This document shows positions 1-10,372 of a stretch of 64,000 nucleotides of DNA, piece after piece. Positions within the stretch are counted from its first letter, which is position 1; every line of letters starts with the position of its first letter. The notes under the pieces were generated by a model, which made no database searches, was not told where the DNA came from, and was given only the letters and a program-made list of their open reading frames with translations. Made by a program: the position numbers and the translations under genes. Source of the stretch: Zoroaster sp. YZ-2022 (lineage: Eukaryota; Echinodermata; Asteroidea; Forcipulatida; Zoroasteridae); assembly GCA_029582265.1 (NCBI GenBank), contig CM055822.1, forward strand, positions 124,001-188,000, in the 5' to 3' direction.

Positions 1-386
1 AGTGCATTTTCAGCTTGTTGACGCTAAACAGCACGACCGGCTATGGGTGGATGTTAAAATTTCTATGCTATATCAACTTGCTGTTTCAATGAATACAAAT
101 ATTACCCCAACAAACTACTAAAAATTGTACATTTTCACTTGACTTTTTTCACCCAGTCCAGGGGGTGGGGATTTGGTCAATCCTATTAAAGGGATCCATT
201 TTCTAAATTTACATTCCTCAACTCCAGTTGTACCCCCTTGAGCATATAAAAAAATGCATCCAATATTTACGCTATAGCCTAGGAAAGTAAGTGAAATACA
301 TTCATTTGCATTGGGCCAGGAAGAGTAACGTTAACTGTTAGTGTTACTAGTGTTAGTTATTAATTTTTACTGTGATTTAGGCCTAC

Positions 387-512
387 CTCTTGAACGAATT
401 CCGCTGGAAGTTTTAGTTCTGTGCTGTCGTCATCCGTTACTTCGTCATCTGATTCTGAGCCACTGTCTGCCAAAATCTCAGCCAAAATGCCATCATTTAT
501 GTCCGTTTCCAT
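387..512 (-). CDS. Putative first exon of a piggyBac-like transposase
   Basis: On the minus strand an ATG at 512 opens 42 codons ending exactly at a splice-donor-like GAG|GTAGGC (donor at 386-385), leaving phase 0. The peptide begins METDINDGILAEIL and continues with an acidic run (SGSESDDEVTDDDST) and LPAEFVQE. Short acidic leaders are common in transposases of the piggyBac type, upstream of the DDE domain. No catalytic domain is visible because the remainder lies beyond the window. A TATA box sits about 100 bases upstream and the transposon terminus about 290 bases upstream, so exon, promoter and terminal repeat form a consistent unit. It could instead be the acidic N-terminus of a host gene. 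The terminal TTAA motif favours the transposon reading. Confidence 0.45.
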
Positions 513-613
513 CTTGATTGCAACTAAAAACTGACCGTTGTGGAAGTGAGTGGACGCTAGCAGCTAGCTAGCACCGGGTAAACCGCAAAGTGACGCGCTT
601 TTCTTTTCATGAA

Positions 614-621
614 CTTTTATA
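614..621 (-). promoter_or_regulatory. TATA box of the piggyBac-like element
   Basis: The minus strand reads TATAAAAG here, 102 bases upstream of the ATG at 512 and inside the transposon terminus. This is a plausible Pol II core promoter for the transposase. It is inferred from position and sequence only. Confidence 0.4.
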
Positions 622-729
622 CACTTCGTTCCTGTCAATAGAGGGCGCCAACCCCAAAAACCACTCAAGCATTTTCAGGTGGTGAATTAAGTAGCCGTGG
701 TCGTCAAGGTCATGCCGATTTCCGGCACC

Positions 730-794
730 TTTTAGAGCCCACGGGATCGAAGCGTATCACACCAAAGGCTCTTTTTAGAGCCCGTGGGATCGAA
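730..794. repeat. Two 22-bp subterminal direct repeats
   Basis: 730-751 and 773-794 read TTTTAGAGCCC(AC/GT)GGGATCGAA and match at 20 of 22 positions. The outer copy abuts the terminal GGGTTAA. Repeated subterminal motifs are typical transposase-binding sites. The two mismatches turn CCCACGGG into its own reverse complement CCCGTGGG. Confidence 0.55.
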
Positions 795-802
795 AGGGTT
801 AA

Positions 803-1566
803 AGAGAAAGATACAGAAGAGCAATTCGTTCAGATTATTACATCTGAACATCTTAAAGTATACGAGAAAAAGATGGTATTATAATTTTGTTTCCACGGGT
901 ATGGCTTATTATTTGAAAGTGCAGCTCTAAGCAAATATTAATTAATCTGTTCCCATCTTAAGACACGTTATGTCATAAAGAAACTAAATAGCATACGTTT
1001 TATTATCAAAACTCACATTAAAACATCGTAAAAAGTCACTTTCTTAGAACGCCTTTGTGTTTAATTCAGAAGCTAATTTTTCGCTATTTTAACGGCAATT
1101 TCCAGAAATATTATTTTGGCATTGTTTATCCCCCATACAAAAAGAGATTCTGACGACTATTTTGTGAAATATCACATTTGAAAGTGTTTGATATCATTCC
1201 TAAAAGGAAATTATCGATATTCCAATGAAATTTACGGAAATTGCCAATAAATCACGGGCGATTTATCCTTCAGGTCCACTGGAGGAAAAACAATTATGGT
1301 CCTCTTACGTTTACGAATCGCCTTTCCGATGTTGCCCTTGCAAATTCAAGAAATTATTTATATTTTCTTAGAGCCCTCTTTAACAGGTTCAGAAGTTTAA
1401 ACACACTATTATCTCTAATTCTGAGAACAGTAAATAGTCTATAATTAGCATTTCAGTAGTCAGGATTCTACCATTGAACATAACTTACATATGGATATCT
1501 ACATGTCCAAGTTTAACGATACAGGGGTCATTTAAACAAAGTATCTTTCATCAAATCAGTAATATA
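803..1566. other. Intergenic, no feature recognised
   Basis: AT-rich DNA without a convincing reading frame, RNA gene or repeat. The longest plus-strand frame (1241-1444) has no recognisable motif. Confidence 0.5.
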
Positions 1567-1765
1567 GCACCCGATACTCCAAATTTGTGTCAGTAGATAA
1601 CGTCTGAAAAGGATCAATTTCATCTTGCTATTAACAAACACACTCACTTAAAACGACACCAATTGTAATCCAGACTACCAGATATAACCTGTGCTTGTTA
1701 ATAGCAAGATGAAATTGATCCTTTTGAGACGTTATCTACTGACACAAATTTGGAGTATCGGGTGC
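1567..1765. repeat. 76-bp near-perfect inverted repeat with 47-bp loop
   Basis: Arms 1567-1642 and 1690-1765 are reverse complements at 74 of 76 positions. The left arm begins GCACCCGATACTCC and the right arm ends GGAGTATCGGGTGC. The spacer is 1643-1689. Such arms are expected of a foldback element, a MITE or a very recent inverted duplication. No obvious target duplication was seen outside the arms. Confidence 0.85.
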
Positions 1766-1789
1766 ATAAGTAAATAAACTTGGTTAGGC

Positions 1790-1835
1790 GTGGCCGCTGT
1801 TAATGGAACAAGTGAAGTCCATTAACAGCGGCCAC
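1790..1835. repeat. Perfect 18-bp hairpin, 10-nt loop
   Basis: 1790-1807 (GTGGCCGCTGTTAATGGA) is the exact reverse complement of 1818-1835. Pairing extends outward with a small bulge through TTAGG/CCTAA. It lies just outside the larger inverted repeat and is more GC-rich than its surroundings. It could be a small palindromic MITE or a structured RNA element. Confidence 0.8.
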
Positions 1836-2247
1836 TCCCCTAATCAGCGATCATTATCAGCCGGTAAAGACCGTTTTTTTTCTGCCGTTTATGTCTATTA
1901 CACGCTTACGTTCCCATACAGAACCAGACTAATTTAGAAATAGATATCGCGTACAAAGGTTTGTTTTTACCAAATAGCATTCATGTACCATGTCGAAGTC
2001 GGAAGACGGAACACGGCGATAAATCATATTTGGCGCAAATAACCTAGTAGACAACATTTCCACACATTTGAAGCCTCGTTCAATGTAATTACTATATTTA
2101 TTTACATTTGATGGCTTGAAAAAAGATTTAAAAGAATATTTAAAAAAATACATTTTACAACGATAACCAAAATTTTACTGAGCTTCAACCTCCCCCTAAA
2201 AAAATAATTAAGCTTCACATTTGATAGTTTGAAATGAATTTTTGTTT

Positions 2248-2250
<3 letters not shown>
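1836..2250. other. Intergenic, no feature recognised
   Basis: AT-rich DNA with A and T runs. A minus-strand frame of 74 codons (1929-2153) shows no motif and is not supported as a gene. Confidence 0.5.
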
Positions 2251-2305
<55 letters not shown>

Positions 2306-2308
2306 ATA
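2251..2308 (+). repeat. (TAAA)n microsatellite, about 14.5 units
   Basis: Fifty-eight bases of uninterrupted TAAA. It directly abuts the 5' end of LINE-A, with no base between the repeat and the conserved start, so it may be the insertion target or the tail of an older element. Confidence 0.95.
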
Positions 2309-2518
2309 GCGTTCGACGGTGCAAGACGTGTTTTCGAATTCGCTCCTCGAATTTGCTTTTATTTACACCTATTTTTGCCTTCTACAAGAGTCATATTCAT
2401 CTTTAATTGTGAGTAGAGACTAATATAAGATATATTTGGTACTATCTTTGATCTGTTAAAGGCCTCTTTGGCCCTTTCGACAACCATGTATCGTGGTCGT
2501 ACAACAGGACGACCATCA
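2309..2518 (+). promoter_or_regulatory. LINE-A 5' UTR / internal promoter region
   Basis: The leader shares the block GCAAGACGTG with LINE-B (10380-10392) at the same distance from the element start. Non-LTR elements carry promoters downstream of their first base. No individual promoter motif could be identified here. Confidence 0.4.
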
Positions 2519-2809
2519 TGGGCAGCCATGTTAAGACCCCAGGGCTCGGTCACGCTCAAACGCCAGAACACAATACGTTTCAACGCACGCCATATAAATA
2601 ATCTTTCAGCAAAAGAGGTGTATGACGCAATCAACAGTGAGGTTGGCACCGTAGAAACAATAAAGTGCATAGCCCCACTGGACAGTGGTTGGTATAATGT
2701 AACATTTGACAATGACGTCGATTGTGAATGCGTGGCAAGAACTGGCATCTTCTTGAAAGGAGTGAGAGAGGAATGTGAACGCGCCAATGTCCTCAATTCA
2801 GTAGTAGTC
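2519..2809 (+). pseudogene. LINE-A ORF1, N-terminal part (RRM-like), interrupted
   Basis: Encodes the N-terminal third of the element's RNA-binding ORF1 protein, which coats the element RNA in a retrotransposition particle. The frame is open from 2468. The methionine at 2528 (MLRPQG) aligns best with the start of LINE-B ORF1 (MFRRVTRPNT), so the first 20 codons may be untranslated leader. Shared blocks with LINE-B are KEVYDAIN/KDVYNAIH, a CIAPLD/CIAELD segment and WYNVTFDN, the last resembling the beta-strand region of an RRM-like fold. The frame is cut after codon VVV at 2809 by the CR1/L2-like insertion and resumes at 5045 with YVKAPYEM, matching LINE-B YIKAPYEI. It is a damaged copy. Confidence 0.7.
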
Positions 2810-4874
2810 AGTCTATTTGAATCTACTGTCCGTAACATCTTGGATGATCATGCTCCGCAAAAAACTCGAACTGTTAAACTACAATCTGAATCCCCCTGGT
2901 TCAATGATGATATCCATGCTGCAAGGAAAATCCGCCTTCAACTTGAGCGAAGATGGCGTGACAATGGGAAACTTGGAGTACATCGGCAAGAATACTGTAA
3001 CCAACGTGATATTGTGAAGAACATGATTAACCAGGCAAAAATAACTCACTACTCATCTCTTGTGGAAGATAGCTCTGGTGATCAGAAAAAACTCTTTAAC
3101 ATTGTTGAAAAGCTGCTTCATAAACCCAAAGCTCCAGTGCTTCCATCTACACACTCCGATCAGGACCTCGCAAATGCTTTTTCAAACTTTTTTTGTCACA
3201 AAATTGAGAATATCCGTCGTTCTTTTCCCTCAGTACCTGCCATTCTATCACAAACACCATCACGCAAGGATCCAAAATGTAGACTGTCCATGTTTGAGCC
3301 TACTAGTGTTACGGAGATCAATAAACTCATCATGAAATCGCCATCAAAATCATGTGAACTTGATCCAGTGCCAACTTATCTAATAAAACAAAATATTGAT
3401 GTGTTTGCTAAGTATATCACAATTATTGTAAACAGATCTCTTTCTTCCGGTTGTTTCCCTAATAGCCAGAAGGTTGCTCATGTTAAACCACTCCTAAAGA
3501 AACCCAATTTGGACAAGGAAGTTTTCAAAATTACCGACCAGTAGCGAATTTAAAGTACCTTGGAAAAACAATCGAGCGAGTTGTTTCATCACGGATCTCT
3601 GACCATGTTCAAAGTGCTAATAACCTGTCGGACACATTTCAGTCAGCCTACAAACCATTTCATGGAACAGAAACTGCTCTTCTTCGCGTCAACAATGACA
3701 TTTTATCTGCCATGGATGAGGGGAAAATTACTGCATTAGTTTTGTTAGACTTAAGCGCCGCTTTTGACACTGTCGATCATAAAATCCTTCTCTCCCGCCT
3801 TCAATATCATCTTGGAATACATGACACAGCCCTGGATTGGTGTAAGTCCTACCTTTTAAATAGGCCTCAGCATGTTTGTATTGGTAACGCTATCTCGAGC
3901 CTGTTACTCTTGACTATTCTGTACCCCAAGGCTCTGTGCTCGGCCCACAGTGGTTTACTGTTTATACCTTTCCAGTTCGTGATATCATTTTGAAGTATAA
4001 TTTAAATTACCATGTTTACGCTGATGACACACAGCTTTACATTACTTTTAAATCTTCTCAATAACCTGCTGATTCCTGCATTAAAACACTGGAGAAATGT
4101 ATTCAAGAGATTCGAAGTTGGATGAGACAAAACTTCCTGAAATTGAACGATGAAAACAGAATTTGTTCTATTTGGATCACGTCAGCAATTGTCTAAAGTT
4201 TCTTCCATTTATTACAATTGGTGACTCGCAGATAACCCCTCATTACATGCACGTAATTTGGTGTTATATTTGACCGACAATGACTTTAAACCACATATCT
4301 CCAACATTGTTCGTATATCATCATTTCATATCAGAAATATAAGCCGAATTAGGAAATACTTGAATAAAAGTGCTGCTGAACAAATTATACATGCATTTGT
4401 CACATCACGGCTCGATAACGGGAATGCTCTCCTTTACGGTCTTCCGCAGAATCAAATATCTCGTCTTCAGCACATACAAAACACAGCAGCTCGTGTTGTG
4501 ACTTTTGTCCAGAAAAGTCATGCCATATCACGCCAATCTTGAAAGAACTGCACTGGCTTCCTGTTTCACAGAGAATTGTTTTTAAACTTATGCTAATTGT
4601 TCACAAATCTTTTAATAACATTGCTCCAATTTATATTTCTGAACTACTTAAAGTCTACACTCCATCACGCAATTTGCGCTCCAGCAACATGTCACTCCTC
4701 AAGGAACCAACTTCAAAACGGAACTGGGGTGATAGGTCGTTTTCTGTCGCAGCTCCGAGACTCTGGAATCATCTTCCAACTAAACTCAAATCTTGTCATA
4801 GTATAACCAGATTCAAGTCGATGCTTAAAACTCATCTTATGTCACAACTCTTCAAAGATGATGTATATTTGTAA
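2810..4874 (+). pseudogene. Reverse transcriptase fragment of the CR1/L2-like LINE
   Basis: Encodes the reverse transcriptase that copies the element RNA onto nicked chromosomal DNA. Visible in order: the pre-RT linker (SPWFNDDIHAARKIR, about 2895), RT block KSCELDPVPTYLIK (about 3350), the frameshifted equivalent of the NYRPVANL motif near 3540, ALVLLDLSAAFDTVDH (about 3730-3780) carrying a catalytic aspartate, YADDTQLY at 4017-4040 with the two catalytic aspartates, and the C-terminal segment LHWLPVSQRI through APRLWNHLP (about 4545-4780). The stop is at 4873. At least four frameshifts or stops occur (near 3540, 3910, 4064, 4190 and 4535), and the endonuclease is missing. The frame at the left junction is continuous with LINE-A ORF1, producing one open frame from 2468 to 3544. 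Confidence 0.8.
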
Positions 4875-5039
4875 TTGCATTGTAGGTACATGTATCTCGG
4901 TACATAATTTGTTTTGTTTTCCCTATGCTATCATTGTATATTGTTTGTATTAATGTTTTTTCTTTGTTTCCGCGCCTTGAGCGCCCAGCAGGGTGGATAT
5001 GTGCGCGCTAAAAATCTTTATTATTATTATTATTATTAT
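2810..5039 (+). mobile_element. CR1/L2-like LINE, 5'-truncated, nested in LINE-A ORF1
   Basis: The insertion starts in the segment between endonuclease and reverse transcriptase and ends with a (ATT)n tail after GTGCGCGCTAAAAATC, a 3' end typical of the CR1/L2 group. TAGTC occurs at 2805-2809 and again at 5040-5044 and is a likely short target duplication. Removing the insertion plus one TAGTC restores the ORF1 frame (VVVYVKAP against VAYIKAP in LINE-B). 5' truncation is usual for target-primed insertion. The 3' (ATT)n is the element's own tail. Confidence 0.85.
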
Positions 5040-6333
5040 TAGTCTATGTTAAAGCACCATATGAAATGGCCGATGCCGTTGTGGCAAGTGCTCTGATGCA
5101 ATATGGTACAGCAGCTAACATCAGACGCCAAACACACGACTTCGACAGCCACGTAGAAACAGGAGTCCGCAGTATCTTACTTAAGAACATTAAGAAACAT
5201 GTACCTAGCTTCATCAAGGTTGGCGGGTACACACTACCAGTGCGACATCGAGGGCAGGAGAAGACGTGCAAGATTTGTAGTCAACCCGGTCACTTCGCCC
5301 GCGATTGCGACCTGAAAGGGAGGTGTCTAATATGGTAGCGTCACATCGAGCTGCTTGGCACAGATACAACGACAATGACAAAGACGAACAAACATCAGAA
5401 TTTAACGAAGGAAGCGGCGAAGAAACAGATGGAGAAATTTCAGACGGGGTAAAAGAAGCGAGACCAGCAGAAAGAGAGACTACTAATGATAAAGACAACC
5501 AGGAAGAAACCCAGAAAACGGGAAACGCAATGGACGAAGAAAGCAGTCACAGAATGCAACCAAAACCAATGAGTTTTTGGGACGAAGCAATGATGGCAAA
5601 GGACACAAGAAAACGCAAAGCTAGCAACAGTGAAGAGGAGGAGGAGATAAGGAAAGTCTCTAGAGATGACAAAGTAACAGATGAAGAGAGCGAACCAGAA
5701 AACATTGAGATCGACCAAGAAAAAACAGATGAAGAGAGCGAACCAGAAAACATTGCGATCGACCAAGAAAAAACGGAAGTAGACGACACACCAGAAACAC
5801 AGGAGGTAGAAGTGCGAGAAATGAAGGAGACAGACCCCTACACAGATAACCAGAAAGAATCGGATGATGAAGCTGATTTTGTCCCATACGTCAGACATGG
5901 GGTGCAACGTTTTCGCAAAAAGCGTACTTCATGGGAAAGGAAAACTAACGAAGAAGCCACGTCGCCACCAGTCGCATCTAACAAACCTGACAAATCCAGT
6001 CAATCTAGCCATGTAGGTCACACGGGGACGAGCAAAAACAGTCAATCCAGCAAGTCTAAGTTAAGCCAATCTACACAGTCCAAGCCAAGTCAGTCCAGTC
6101 AGTCTCATAAGCCCGACTCAAGCCAGACCAGCCATCACGAGACAAGCCAGACAAGCCAAACCAAGAAAAGCAAGAACACTCGGCCTGATTGTGAACAGAC
6201 TGCCCAATCCAAAACGGACCATGGCCAGTCCGGCCAGCGCGAAAAGAACCAAGGAAGCCAGATGAAGCCTAACGCCTCTATCCAACATGACTACACGACC
6301 AATAAAGGAAGGGGCAGAGGACGATCAAAATAG
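5040..6333 (+). pseudogene. LINE-A ORF1, central and C-terminal part (zinc knuckles, acidic and S/Q-rich tail)
   Basis: Continuation of the ORF1 RNA-binding protein. From 5045: YVKAPYEM, then RRQTHDFDSHVETGVR, then a CCHC zinc knuckle CKICSQPGHFARDC (about 5260-5305). A second knuckle is broken by a 1-2 base indel near 5330; LINE-B has CFVCGSYNHRAAWH there, and here HRAAWH resumes in another frame. Downstream the frame is open from 5305 to a stop at 6331-6333: a long acidic region with a tandem 16-residue repeat, the conserved FWDE...TRKRK block shared with LINE-B, and a Ser/Gln/Thr-rich tail ending GRGRGRSK. The low-complexity tail is likely disordered. The stop lies 28 bases before the ORF2 ATG. 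Confidence 0.7.
5677..5772 (+). repeat. 48-bp tandem duplication inside LINE-A ORF1
   Basis: Two 48-bp units, 5677-5724 and 5725-5772, differ at one base and encode TDEESEPENI(E/A)IDQEK twice. It is an in-frame expansion of the acidic region. Confidence 0.9.
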
Positions 6334-6361
6334 ATAAGTTTTCATTCCATTCACTGGGTTT

Positions 6362-9300
6362 ATGAGGAACTTACAAATTACTTTTTGTCTTTGCATGGTT
6401 TTTCTATCTGTAGCCTCGGTCAACATCAACGGCCTAAGAAACAATCTAAAACGTAAAGTTCTCTTTGATTATCTAGAACGTGGAAAATGTTGCTTAATTC
6501 TTATCCAAGAAACTCACAGTGAGTATAATGATGAAGTTGAGTGGCATGAACAGTGGAATGGTAAAATGTATTTTAGCCATGGTAGTCGGCAATCTAAAGG
6601 GGTTGCTATACTCACCTCCTACAAGTCGGGTTTAGATCTTTGCAATGTTGATAAAGATGACGAAGGCCGATGGGTTAAAGCAGAACTCAAATTAGGAAAT
6701 AATTGTATCAATATAGCCTCTGTGTATGCTCCTAATGAGATTTCTGCCAGATCCAAATTTTTTGACAATCTTGTTGATTGTATTGATAATGAAAATGATT
6801 GGATTGTTGGAGGAGACTTTAACTGTAATATTGACAGTGAAAAAACTAAAGATGTGAGCAAAACAATTCTCAGAAATGTTCTTAATGAAAAAAGATCTCT
6901 ATGATGTATGGCGTACTACTTACCCTGAAGATCCCGGCACACACATTATCATAAAGCCACCAAACAAGCGAGCAGAATTGATTACTTATTTATTTCTCCA
7001 GCAATCCTGAATAATATTATTGATGTTGGCGTTAACCCTTTGGGGTTATCAGATCATTATATTGTCTCCTTAAAATTGGAAGACTCTCGCACCCTTCATG
7101 GGCAGGGTAGATGGATGTGTAACAACAGTCTCCTTAACAATGAAGATTGCGTTTTTAGAATCGATATTTTTTGGAAATTTTGGCATGGTCAGAAAGATTA
7201 TTACGATTCCTTGGCCGATTGGTGGGAATGGGGTAAAATTAGAATTAAAGAGATTATTAAAGAGTACGGTAAAGAAAAAAGTTGGAAACTTAAACAACAA
7301 CAACATGATCTCCAAAGACGATATAACGATTTAATTAGTAGCCCGGAAGGTGCCGAGCCTGAAGATATCAAAGACTTAGAAACTCAAATGAAAAAGTATG
7401 AAATTAACGAATGGGAAAAGGCTCAAATCAGAACCCGTAACATCATGAAAGTTGAGGGTGAAAAACCTTCAAATTTTTCCTGCAATTAGAGAAAAAACAA
7501 GTTAACAGTACTAACATGGACAAACTTCTCAATGTTTAAGGTAAAATGGTTGATAATATTGATGATATGTTTAAATGCGCTTATTACTTTTATGGTAATT
7601 TATACAATTCAGAAGACATTTCCATATTCATCTGAATGAAATAATTAACAATATTGAAGATAAAGAAATTCCTTACGACAAATATTCTAATCTTGAGAAG
7701 GAGATCACTGAAGAAGAAGTCAAAATTGCTCTCTTCTCAGATGAATAAAAATAAATCCCCAGGTCTGGACGGTTTAACTGTTGAGTTCTATCAAACCTTT
7801 TGGGAAACCATCGGTTCTGATATTTTAGAAGTTTTTTAAATTACTGTTTCAATCGGGCCCCTTTGTCAGTCGATGAACAGTGCTATTATTAAACTCATTT
7901 ACAAAAATTCGGGCAACAGACATGAATTAAAAAACTGGAGACCTATTAGTTTACTGAATGTTGACTATAAAATTCTTTCAAGGTCATCACTAATAGATTG
8001 AAAACTATCATGCCTTTTCTCGTTGGAGAGGAACAAACCTGTGGGGTTATCGGGAGGAAGATACATGATAACCTTATGCTTTCTTCGTGACATTATTGAC
8101 TATGCCAATTGGGAGAATCTTGATGCTGCTTTAATTAGCGTTGATCAAGAGAAGGCTTTTGACCGTATTAACTGGAATTATATGTTTACTGTTATGTATA
8201 AAATGAATGTTCCTCCTAGCCTCATTAAGTGGATTAAGCTTTTGTACAGTAACCTAGTAGTCATATCATTATCAATAATTATATCGGTTCCCCTATTCAA
8301 GTAAAAAGAGGAATAAGACAAGGTTGTCCATTATCTCCACTTCTGTATGCTATATGTGCTGAAGGTCTCGCAGTTTTAATTAGAAATAATATTAATCTTA
8401 AAGGTATAGCTTGCCCAAGAGGAGAATGCAGTATTCGATTAATTCAACATGCTGATGACACTAGTCTCTTTGTCAGTAGTAATAATGATTTTAGTGTTAT
8501 TAGTGATATTCTTGAGACATATTGTAGAGCCAGTGGCTCTAAAATTAATGTTGATAAATCCAAAAGGTCTGTGGTTGGGAATTGGAAAGACAGAAAAGAT
8601 AAACCTTGTAATTTTAGTTGGGACAATAAGTTAAAATTCTTGGTATCATTGTTGGTAATGCGGTGGAGCCTGCTGATAATTGGAATCCCAGAATTAGTAA
8701 AATGCAATGTACATACTTGACAAATGGTCCAAACGCAATTTAACACTTAACGTGAAAGTTGTTATTTTAATACTCTTGTAGGGCTGGTATTAATTATCTT
8801 GGCAGTGTAATCTCTTGCCCAGATGATCTAATTAAGAAAAATGAGCAACATGATCTGGAACTTCTTTTGGGATAAACAAAGAGATAAAATAAAAAAGACA
8901 CTATCACAGGTCCTACAGGATTAGGAGGGATGGGCCTCATCGATATCAATTGTAAGTTAATGAGCTTAAAAGCTATAATGGTTATCTCGATATTCTCGTG
9001 AAAATGGTAAATGGAAATTCCTTTTGATTATTGGATAAGTAAAGCTAGTGGAGCTAACCACTTAGAATGGTATATTTTGCTAATGTAAAAAACCTTTGAA
9101 AACAACAATTTTTATATAGATGTAATTTCTGCCTTTCAAAAAAGCAGGAGGAGATTAGAGTGTAATTTTTCTTCTTTGCTTGAATGTGGTGAGGTTCCCT
9201 TATGGAATAACTCCAAAGCTACTATTGACAATTCAGTCCTAGAGAGCCCTACGCTTAAGTCTAATGGTTTCATTATATTAAGGATATTAGCCGTCATGGT

Positions 9301-10134
9301 GAATTAATTACTTAAAGAAATTGCTAGTATTTGTAATATTAAGAATATAAATGCGGGGAGAATGGTAAGCAGAATCAAAATCATATTGACTTTTCCTTAA
9401 TTAAGGAAAAAGACAAGGCCACCTAGTCAAGTCAGCAACTGTTTAATAATGGAGGATCAGAAAAATGATTCCATCCTTTTCATCAATGACACCAGCACCA
9501 AATCTATTTACAGACACATTATTTTGAGAAAATTCACCACCCCTAAGATTAAAAAAAGTGGCAAGAAATCCTTCACCTCAGTTTTAATCTAGAATGGTAT
9601 AAAGTTTGGGATAATATATGGAAAATCCTCTCATGGATCATGAAGACAAACAATTTTTATACAAACTCAGGTTTCGTGTTCATGCCACTAAAGATCTGTT
9701 ATATAAGATTGGTATAGTTGATAATGTTATCTGTCCACTTTGTGAAACTGAGAATGAATCTCATGAACACCTGTTTATTTATTGTAGTCGCACTATGGAT
9801 GCATGGATCTATATTGAACAACTTCTAAGACATTTCACGGGCAATAAGTTTCTATATCTGACTGATTCCGACAGAATACTTGGTTATAACTTAAAGGAGT
9901 CTCGCAGTAATTGTATGTAAAATGCTTCGCCAAATTTGGAATATTAGGTGTGAAAAGGTTTTCAATAGTAGTTTAAACGAAATCAATATCATTGCCAGAT
10001 TTAAACAAACCCTGAAACTGTTTCTCTACTTCGAAAAGAAAAGGTTAAGTAAAGAGTTTTTTGTAAATTACTATACACGTAATTCTGCTTTGTGTTCGTT
10101 GGGAAAGGGTGACCAAGTTATTTTTAGCCTCTAA
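6362..10134 (+). pseudogene. LINE-A ORF2: endonuclease and reverse transcriptase, frameshifted
   Basis: ORF2 would nick target DNA and reverse-transcribe the element RNA. The endonuclease runs from about 6415: SVNINGLRNN, LILIQETHS (catalytic Glu), GRWVKAEL, IASVYAPNE, GGDFNCNID (catalytic Asp and Asn) and GLSDHYIV (catalytic His, about 7040). RT blocks follow: NKSPGLDGLTVEFY (about 7750), LKNWRPISLLN (about 7930), ALISVDQEKAFDRINW (about 8130-8175), RGIRQGCPLSPLLYA (about 8310) and HADDTSLF (about 8450). The C-terminal CCHC motif CPLCETENESHEHLFIYC is at about 9735-9790 and the last stop is at 10132. Frameshifts lie near 6895, 7475, 7840, 8270 and 8640, and 8870-9600 is degraded. The ATG at 6362 follows the ORF1 stop at 6333. 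The clade call Tx1/L1 rests on domain order and motif style. Confidence 0.75.
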
Positions 10135-10372
10135 TTTTTGTTTTCATCTTTCCATCTTAATTTAATCTCTACTCTCATTATTTTAAATGTATTATACCAT
10201 AGCAAATTTTGTTTTTAGATACAACCTTTAATAATTTGAGTACTTATTGTTTTTGAGTATGTTATGTGAAATTTGTATTGAAGGTTACTGAATAAACGGA
10301 GTCGTATAACTCCACATTCAAGAAAAAAAAATTAAAAAGATTTAAAAAAATAAAAAAATAAAAATTAAAAAA
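10135..10372 (+). other. LINE-A 3' UTR, polyadenylation signal and A-rich tail
   Basis: AATAAA at 10291-10296 is followed by the short hairpin GGAGTCGTATAACTCC (10298-10313) and then an A-rich tract with TAAA-like units (10322-10372). LINE-B ends with the related sequence AATAAATGGAG...TATAACCCAC at 19905, so the terminal block is conserved between the two elements and may be the RT recognition structure. Confidence 0.65.

Larger units (their letters stand above)
1..798 (-). mobile_element. piggyBac-like transposon, 5' end (continues off the left edge)
   Basis: Read on the minus strand, a TTAA (799-802) is followed by CCCTTTCGATCCCACGGG, then a second near-copy of the same motif, a TATA box and a short acidic first exon. 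TTAA target sites and termini beginning CCC are characteristic of the piggyBac superfamily. The body of the transposase and the other terminal repeat would lie left of base 1, so the family call rests on the terminus and the exon style only. Kolobok-type elements also use TTAA and are the main alternative. Nothing else recognisable was found in 1-386. Confidence 0.55.
2309..10321 (+). mobile_element. LINE-A: Tx1/L1-group non-LTR retrotransposon, interrupted
   Basis: Order of parts: 5' UTR (2309-2518), ORF1 with zinc knuckles (2519-2809 continued 5041-6333), ORF2 with endonuclease, reverse transcriptase and a C-terminal CCHC motif (6362-10134), then a 3' UTR with AATAAA at 10291. A foreign LINE sits at 2810-5039. 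The 5' start (GCAAGACGTG) and both proteins match LINE-B at 10373, which fixes the boundaries. ORF2 carries an APE-type endonuclease and YADD-region HADDT, as in the Tx1 clade of the L1 group. Multiple frameshifts make it non-autonomous unless they are assembly errors. Confidence 0.8.

Noticed and set aside
2359..2838. 159-codon minus-strand frame
   Set aside because: Antisense of the LINE-A leader and ORF1, which has clear homology on the plus strand.
5440..5907. 155-codon minus-strand frame rich in Phe and Leu
   Set aside because: Antisense shadow of the acidic LINE-A ORF1 codons, which read as hydrophobic residues on the other strand.
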